This document shows, one piece after another, positions 7,669-12,121 of a DNA stretch of 12,121 nucleotides. The notes below the pieces were generated by a model. That model saw nothing but the letters and a program-made list of their open reading frames with translations, searched no databases and had not been told where the DNA came from. The translations under genes were made by a program, and so were the position numbers. The DNA is from Rickettsiales bacterium UBA1997. Its GTDB lineage: Bacteria; Pseudomonadota; Alphaproteobacteria; Rickettsiales; UBA1997. Numbering within the stretch: position 1 is the stretch's first letter; each line of letters starts with the position of its first letter. The DNA is taken from the NCBI GenBank assembly GCA_002335845.1, contig DDCV01000025.1, positions 1-12,121 of the forward strand, in the 5' to 3' direction.

Positions 7669-8505
7669 TTATTTTTTACCAACGATAAGATAGCCGCGAT
7701 AATTATCGCCATCTTTTGTGTTCATAGCTTTATAAACTTGTTCTAATTTACTCCAATACCATCTATTTTTATGAAGAGCTACATCAAGCACTAAAATTGC
7801 GTCCTCCTTTTCATTAAAAGCTACTAGTGGCGAAGTATGTCCATGGGTTTTTTTACCTAAAATTCTACCATCAAAATTAACTATTAAATATCTTTTATCA
7901 TCTGCCAATATTTCCCTTATAGTTTGACGAAAATTATTTAAAGCTTCTTCAGTAATTTTGTCAGCATAATTAATTGTGACTTCTAGATCATAAATCTCAG
8001 TTAAAATTTTATTTAAATCAGCTAGATTAACTCCCGGGTCGTAAACCTTGCGACGATATTTTATTTCTTTTGGTGCTTCCAAATTTATGATGTGACGATT
8101 TTTGATATTATCGGTTTTATTGTTAAAGAAATATTCTTGTGTATATAATGGAAATTCCTTAAACCCACCACCCAGCTCTATTGGCAATGTAGTTTGTGAA
8201 GCCGCTTGATTTTGTATATTGCCATAATGCAGGGCGTTTAGTATTATCGCTGAGGTTGCTGCCGAACAATAAAGAGGATTTATTTGTGGTTGGTAAAAAT
8301 TAATTAGCCTGTAAAAATCACCATTATATTGACTTTTATTTAAAAGATCGAGACCGTCATTACTGTTCCAATATCTTGACCATATTTGATCTTTAATATT
8401 GTCATTACTGTTGTTAAATTTAAAATTGGACTCAGCTAAAATCTGCTGTGATTGGATAAAAAATACTATGAAAGCGGATATCAGGGTATGGAAAATATTT
8501 TTCAT
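7669..8505 (-). CDS. exported phytochelatin-synthase-like cysteine peptidase
   Basis: This 278-residue protein matches the bacterial phytochelatin-synthase family, papain-like enzymes that cleave glutathione to gamma-Glu-Cys and, in some members, make phytochelatins. Residues 1-24 form a signal peptide (Lys2, a hydrophobic stretch around 7-17, likely cleavage after Ala24), so it should act in the periplasm. The catalytic triad is visible: Cys80 in NPLYCSAATSAIILNAL, His223 in HGHTSPLVAF and Asp241 in LVLDVA. The His-Asp spacing of 18 equals that of the Nostoc enzyme (His183, Asp201, from memory). The plant-type C-terminal metal-sensing domain is missing, as in bacterial forms, so glutathione hydrolysis is more likely than phytochelatin synthesis. 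It is the first gene of the minus-strand operon, five bases from dnaE. No clear ribosome binding site precedes the ATG. Confidence 0.8.
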   Translation of the reverse strand: MKNIFHTLISAFIVFFIQSQQILAESNFKFNNSNDNIKDQIWSRYWNSNDGLDLLNKSQYNGDFYRLINFYQPQINPLYCSAATSAIILNALHYGNIQNQAASQTTLPIELGGGFKEFPLYTQEYFFNNKTDNIKNRHIINLEAPKEIKYRRKVYDPGVNLADLNKILTEIYDLEVTINYADKITEEALNNFRQTIREILADDKRYLIVNFDGRILGKKTHGHTSPLVAFNEKEDAILVLDVALHKNRWYWSKLEQVYKAMNTKDGDNYRGYLIVGKK

Positions 8506-8534
8506 CGGCGGTAAGAGTGAGTTTTTATAATTTA

Positions 8535-8555
8535 TTCAAAAATAATTATTTTGAA
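8535..8555. promoter_or_regulatory. operator-like AT-rich palindrome upstream of the operon
   Basis: The minus strand reads TTCAAAATAATTATTTTTGA and one further A. The two halves are complementary except for one extra base in an A/T run. It lies 30-50 bases before the first operon gene, where transcription would begin if the candidate -10 element at 8561-8569 is used. A dimeric repressor site is one reading; chance in very AT-rich DNA is another. Confidence 0.3.
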
Positions 8556-8560
8556 AACAT

Positions 8561-8569
8561 CTTATACCA
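8561..8569 (-). promoter_or_regulatory. candidate extended -10 element for the minus-strand operon
   Basis: The minus strand reads TGGTATAAG, matching the extended -10 pattern TGnTATAAT at all but the last defined base. It lies about 55 bases before the ATG at 8505. No good -35 hexamer is found; the best at the right distance is TTTAAT (8583-8588). An extended -10 can work without a strong -35. The site touches the edge of the inverted repeat at 8564-8663. Confidence 0.3.
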
Positions 8570-8663
8570 AAATCCATCTTTAATTAAATTCTTGGCAAAA
8601 TATTTTTGAGCTTTAAAAGCAAAAAGATGAAGCTAAAATTTAATTAAAAATGGATTTTGCTAT
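8564..8663. repeat. 100-bp inverted repeat, MITE-like
   Basis: The arms 8564-8592 and 8635-8663 are complementary at 26 of 29 positions, around a 42-base centre. The element can also be drawn as 8567-8660, with outer ends CCAAAATCCAT and GCAAAATCCAT flanked by TA on both sides, as expected for a small non-autonomous element of the IS630/Tc1 type with TA duplication. No open frame lies inside. In a minus-strand RNA two of the mismatches become G-U pairs, so a structured transcript is also possible. It occupies the region between the divergent operon and the prepilin gene. Confidence 0.5.
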
Positions 8664-8673
8664 TAATTGCGAG

Positions 8674-8701
8674 TTGTACTGTTTATAAATCCAATCATAA
8701 T
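8674..8701 (+). promoter_or_regulatory. weak promoter candidate for the prepilin gene
   Basis: TTGTAC (8674-8679) and CATAAT (8696-8701) are separated by 16 bases. The second hexamer matches the -10 consensus at five of six positions, the first matches the -35 at only three. It points towards the prepilin start about 100 bases downstream. Such matches are frequent in AT-rich DNA. Confidence 0.2.
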
Positions 8702-8798
8702 CTTCAACATAATTATGGATTAATATCATTAAAAAGAACTTTACACAACTTAAATTTCAAGTAAAGCAGCTTGCTTATTTTTTTAAATAAAAATTTTT

Positions 8799-9698
8799 AT
8801 GAATATCAATAAAAGAATCAAAAGCCTTTAGCTTAATTGAGCTTTCAATTGTTATTTTGATAATTGGCTTGTTAGTTACGGGGATAGTTAAAGCTGGCGA
8901 CTTATATAGATCGTCACAATTAATGAGCGCCAGAATACATACTAAAAATTCACCTGTTTTAAATATCAAAGGCTTATCTTACTGGTATGAGCCAGTATTA
9001 GAAGATAGTTTTTTAACTGAAGATGGATTAAGCGGAGATTCTATAGAAGATGGTGACGCTATCAAGACTTGGCTTGACCAAAATAATCTTCGTGTAAAGC
9101 GCCATAATTCAGTTCAGATGACCGCAAATAGGCAGCCAAAAATTACAAAGATATCTTTAACGGTATTATTCCGGCTCTTAGATTTGATGGTAATGATGGC
9201 CTGGTATCAAGCAATGTTTCTATCACTGGTGAAGATTTGACTATTTTTGTTGTTGTAATGAGAGCATCAGTTGTGCAGCACTCAACCACATTATCCCTAT
9301 ATGATGCAACTGGATTTTATAATAGCAGTAGTGCAGCTTTAAGAGCCTTTTGGCAAACTAGCCCTGATTACGATACTAGACCCTTTAGAACGGCAAGCTC
9401 TTTTCCATCCATGACCTCTTTAAGCAACAATATACCATATATTGCTAGTTTATATTTTGATGGTAGTGATGGTTTTTACAATATCAATGGTGGCAGCTAT
9501 ACGTCTACATCATCTACTGGCCAGTTTAATTCTTCAAATATAAGTATAGGCTGCTCAGTGCAATCTGGATCCCAATTGCAATGCTTTAATGGCTATATTG
9601 CTGAAGTGATAATTTATGATAGGGATCTGAATTTATCAGAGAGACAAAAAATTGAATCTTATCTTAGTAAAAAATATAATATTTCTCTTACTCAATAA
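8799..9698 (+). pseudogene. prepilin-type protein with C-terminal LamG-like domain, two frameshifts
   Basis: The product begins like a type IV prepilin: a short basic leader (MNINKRIK) followed by AFSLIELSIVILIIGLL, the processing site and hydrophobic helix with the conserved Glu at +5. The C-terminal part (about 9135-9698) matches LamG/concanavalin-like domains (IPALRFDGNDGL, then GYIAEVIIYDRDLNLSERQKIESYL). Such fusions would be exported and surface-associated. Reading from ATG 8799, the frame meets TAG at 8829. It continues only if one A is removed from the run 8820-8823. A second break lies in the A-run 9138-9142, where one A is missing. The two indels cancel, so start and end share a frame and the intact protein would be about 299 residues. 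Decay, phase variation by A-run slippage and assembly error are all possible. No Shine-Dalgarno is visible. Confidence 0.75.
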
Positions 9699-9744
9699 AA
9701 CTAGCCATTAATGATAATTTTCATTATCATTAATGGCTAGTTTT
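9697..9744. terminator. bidirectional intrinsic terminator between prepilin gene and tkt
   Basis: The arms 9697-9718 and 9723-9744 are perfectly complementary over 22 bp around a 4-base loop (TTTC). The stem starts with AAAA and ends with TTTT, so each strand has a hairpin followed by a U-run. The left arm overlaps the TAA (9696-9698) of the prepilin gene, and tkt ends 29 bases beyond the right arm on the other strand. This is the arrangement of a shared terminator for converging genes. Confidence 0.9.
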
Positions 9745-9773
9745 AAGATGTAATGTGATAGTTATTATTAAAA

Positions 9774-11885
9774 TTATTCTTCCCCTTCTTCGTCTTCTTT
9801 CAACTCTTGTTGTTGCTTTTTATCAATTTCATCAAGGACATCATCCTTATCTTTATATTTACTAATAGCAATTTTACGGCGTGATTTTAGTTCAGTAATA
9901 GCTTTTTCACAGATATCTTTAGCTGTAATGCCAAAATGTTCGAATAGATCCTCGGCTTTGCCAGAGGCGCCAAAACCTTCCATTCCAATAAAGATACCAT
10001 TTTTACCTATATAGCGATTCCAGCCTTGATAAATTCCAGCCTCAATACCAACTCTAAGAATTGAATCATTGCCAAGAATTTTATTTTTATAGGCTTTATC
10101 TTGCTTTTCAAAAAGCTCGAAACAAGGAATTGAAACCACTCTAACTGCAAAACCATGATTGTGTAGAAGCTTCTTTGCTTCAATAGCTATAGATAATTCA
10201 GAACCGCTGGCAATTAGGATTACATCCGGTTCAATCTCAAGAGCTGTATCAGAAACAATGTAAGCGCCACAGCCGCAAGAAGCTTGATCTTTTTTATATT
10301 CATTACGCAAAAATGATACATTTTGCCTAGTAAGAACGATGGCGGATGGCGACTCTTTAAGTTTTAGCGCCTGCTCAAAACAACCTACTGTTTCTTGTGA
10401 ATCAGCTGGCCTAAAAACATAAAGATTTGGAATAGAGCGCAACATTGCTAGATGCTCAACTGGCTGATGAGTGGGACCATCTTCACCAAGGCCAATAGAA
10501 TCATGGGTAAATATATATAAAATAGGCTGCTTCATTAGGGCTGAAAGCCTAATTGCTGGCTTCATGTAATCAGAAAAAACTAGAAATGTTCCACCATATG
10601 GCACAAAACCACTGTGCAAAGAAATGCCATTCATAATTGCTGCCATAGCGTGCTCCCTAACGCCATAATGGATATAGCGACCGGAGAAATCATCTTTGGT
10701 AACTGGCTTGGTTGAACTAGTTTGTGTTAAAACTGATCCAGTTAGATCTGCAGATCCTCCAATTAACTCTGGCAATTCTTTGGTTAAAAATTCTAATGTT
10801 TGATTCGATGATTTGCGAGTCGACTGCTCAGCGCGATCCAAAAATACCTGCTGCTTGAATTGATTTAGTTTTTTTGCAAAATTATCTGGCAATTCTTTTT
10901 TAATGACCCTTTTTAGGTAATCCTGCTTATCTTGGTCTAGCTTGCTAAATCTTTCTTCCCAATCATGAAAAGTAGAGCGATGTCTTTTACCAGCATCGTG
11001 CCAAATATTATGTAAATCAGTTGGAATAGCAAAGTGAGCATGATCCCAATCAAGATTTTTGCGCACTTCTTTCACTTCTTCCGCTCCAAGAGGTGAGCCA
11101 TGACACTTATTAGTTCCTTCAGTTTTTGGCGATCCAAAGCCAATCTTTGTTTTGCAATCTATTAAAACGGGCTTTTGGGAGGTTTGCGCCTCCGTTAGAG
11201 CTTTTCTGATTTGATCATGATTATGGCCATCAATTTGAATAACATGCCAATTACAGGCTTCAAAACGCATCTTCATGTTTTCTGAAGTGGCTAGAGAAGT
11301 TTCTCCATCAATTGAAATTGAGTTATTATCCCACAACAAAATGAGCTTATTTAGATTTAGATGTCCAGCAATTGAAATTGCTTCTTGTGAAATTCCCTCC
11401 ATTAGGCAGCCATCACCAACTAGGCAATAGGTTTTGTGATTTATAATATCGTCACCAATTCTATTAGCCAATAACTTTTCACCAATGGCCATGCCTACAG
11501 CGTTTGCTAAACCCTGACCCAATGGTCCAGTAGTGGTTTCTATAGCATTTAGATGGCCATACTCAGGATGACCAGCGCATTTACTATTTAATTGACGGAA
11601 ATTTCTAATATCTTCTAGCTCAATATCTTTATATCCAGTAAGATATAATATCGAATAAAGAAGCATCGAGCCATGTCCAGCAGATAAAATAAAGCGATCG
11701 CGGTCAAGCCAATCTGGCCTTAGCGCCTTGAACTTAAGAAATTCAGTAAAAAGAATGGTTGCAACATCGGCAATTCCCATGGGCATTCCGGGGTGGCCAG
11801 AATTAGCTTTTTGAATAGCGTCGATCGACAAAAACCTAACACAATTAGCTAATTGCGTTGTTAACTTTTCCTGATTATATTTCAT
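9774..11885 (-). CDS. tkt: transketolase
   Basis: Transketolase is a cytoplasmic thiamine-diphosphate enzyme that moves two-carbon units between sugar phosphates in the non-oxidative pentose phosphate pathway, supplying ribose-5-phosphate and erythrose-4-phosphate. Visible motifs: SGHPGMPMG with His31; GHGS (70-73); the thiamine-diphosphate signature GDG (157-159) to DNN (186-188); KCHGSPLG (260-267); catalytic Glu411 in GVREHAMA; and GLGEDGPTHQP (465-475) with His473. All expected active-site residues are present. The usual fold ends near residue 668. A tail of about 35 residues follows, ending in a run of acids (KEDEEGEE), longer than the 663-residue E. coli TktA. The gene stands alone, converging on the prepilin gene. 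No clear ribosome binding site precedes the ATG and no convincing promoter was found upstream. Confidence 0.97.
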   Translation of the reverse strand: MKYNQEKLTTQLANCVRFLSIDAIQKANSGHPGMPMGIADVATILFTEFLKFKALRPDWLDRDRFILSAGHGSMLLYSILYLTGYKDIELEDIRNFRQLNSKCAGHPEYGHLNAIETTTGPLGQGLANAVGMAIGEKLLANRIGDDIINHKTYCLVGDGCLMEGISQEAISIAGHLNLNKLILLWDNNSISIDGETSLATSENMKMRFEACNWHVIQIDGHNHDQIRKALTEAQTSQKPVLIDCKTKIGFGSPKTEGTNKCHGSPLGAEEVKEVRKNLDWDHAHFAIPTDLHNIWHDAGKRHRSTFHDWEERFSKLDQDKQDYLKRVIKKELPDNFAKKLNQFKQQVFLDRAEQSTRKSSNQTLEFLTKELPELIGGSADLTGSVLTQTSSTKPVTKDDFSGRYIHYGVREHAMAAIMNGISLHSGFVPYGGTFLVFSDYMKPAIRLSALMKQPILYIFTHDSIGLGEDGPTHQPVEHLAMLRSIPNLYVFRPADSQETVGCFEQALKLKESPSAIVLTRQNVSFLRNEYKKDQASCGCGAYIVSDTALEIEPDVILIASGSELSIAIEAKKLLHNHGFAVRVVSIPCFELFEKQDKAYKNKILGNDSILRVGIEAGIYQGWNRYIGKNGIFIGMEGFGASGKAEDLFEHFGITAKDICEKAITELKSRRKIAISKYKDKDDVLDEIDKKQQQELKEDEEGEE

Positions 11886-11962
11886 AGATAGATTGAGTAG
11901 TTGTAAATATAAATGTTTAGTAGGGAGTGACTTTTAAAATATTAGTTAAACTCCGTCTAATC

Positions 11963-11993
11963 CAAAATCCAGTATTTTCTTGAGTGAATTTTG
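11963..11993. repeat. short inverted repeat related to the 8564-8663 element
   Basis: CAAAATCCA (11963-11971) pairs with TGAATTTTG (11985-11993) at eight of nine positions around a 13-base centre. The left arm, with one base before it, repeats the ten bases CCAAAATCCA that open the element at 8567, and the right arm differs from that element's end by one base. It lies in the 236-base region upstream of tkt, which holds no convincing gene. It may be a shortened copy of the same repeat, or a chance match in AT-rich sequence. Confidence 0.3.
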
Positions 11994-12121
11994 CACTATA
12001 GTGATATCGTTTTTAAACCTAAGATAGATATTGTTAATGATTTTATACTTAAAAGGCAAGATGGATATGTAGTAACGGCAATTATATCCAATGCACTTTG
12101 ATAATTGGTATTATATTTTAA

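Noticed and set aside
8660..8800. tRNA or small RNA gene in the divergent intergenic region
   Set aside because: No cloverleaf, CCA end or T-loop pattern is visible; only weak AT-rich hairpins are present.
8775..8969. Minus-strand 64-residue frame opposite the prepilin start
   Set aside because: It is antisense to a recognisable prepilin segment and shows no family features.
9138..9145. Programmed -1 frameshift in the prepilin-LamG gene
   Set aside because: The site lacks a good X-XXY-YYZ slippery heptamer, no stimulating stem-loop or pseudoknot was recognised, and the gene has a second unrelated break near its start. Plain indels or sequence errors explain both.
8857..9240. Independent plus-strand gene starting at TTG 8857
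   Set aside because: That start lies inside the prepilin hydrophobic helix and would drop the processing site. The frame also ends in non-homologous residues after the A-run at 9138, so it is part of the broken prepilin gene.

Overview
The window is strongly AT-rich, with compact genes, weak or absent Shine-Dalgarno sequences and coding spacers of only a few bases. The protein set points to an alphaproteobacterium of the host-associated Rickettsiales/Holosporales type: Mfd, a proteobacterial DnaE with a degenerate PHP site, transketolase, a phytochelatin-synthase-like protease, and a prepilin with a LamG-like domain. This assignment is an inference from gene content and composition; no rRNA or other marker is present.

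Layout. Positions 278-8505, all on the minus strand, form one tightly packed gene string. In transcription order it holds: an exported phytochelatin-synthase-like cysteine peptidase (8505-7669); dnaE (7663-5174); an unrecognised 223-residue gene (5163-4492); mfd (4476-865); and an unrecognised 198-residue gene (874-278) that overlaps the end of mfd. The gaps are 5, 10, 15 and -10 bases, so one operon is likely. A large inverted repeat (207-265) follows the last stop codon. The 293-base region 8506-8798 carries an operator-like palindrome, a roughly 100-bp inverted repeat and weak promoter candidates. Positions 8799-9698 on the plus strand hold a prepilin-type gene with a C-terminal LamG-like domain, broken by two single-base indels in A-runs. 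It converges on transketolase (11885-9774, minus strand), and a perfect 22-bp-stem hairpin (9697-9744) can terminate both.

The most unusual point is the DnaE protein. It stops at about residue 829, right after the polymerase core. The helix-hairpin-helix region, the internal clamp-binding motif, the OB fold and the tau-binding C-terminal domain are all absent, and an unrelated gene with its own ribosome binding site starts 10 bases later. Either the C-terminal third is encoded elsewhere, or another DnaE serves as the replicase, or the gene is broken. Around it, a replication gene and a transcription-coupled repair gene (mfd) share an operon with an exported protease and two lineage-specific proteins, with no obvious common pathway.

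No tRNA, rRNA, CRISPR array or complete insertion sequence was seen. I found no clear new multi-gene defence or signalling system. The best candidates for something new are the split or truncated dnaE with its downstream partner gene, and the intergenic palindromic repeat family.
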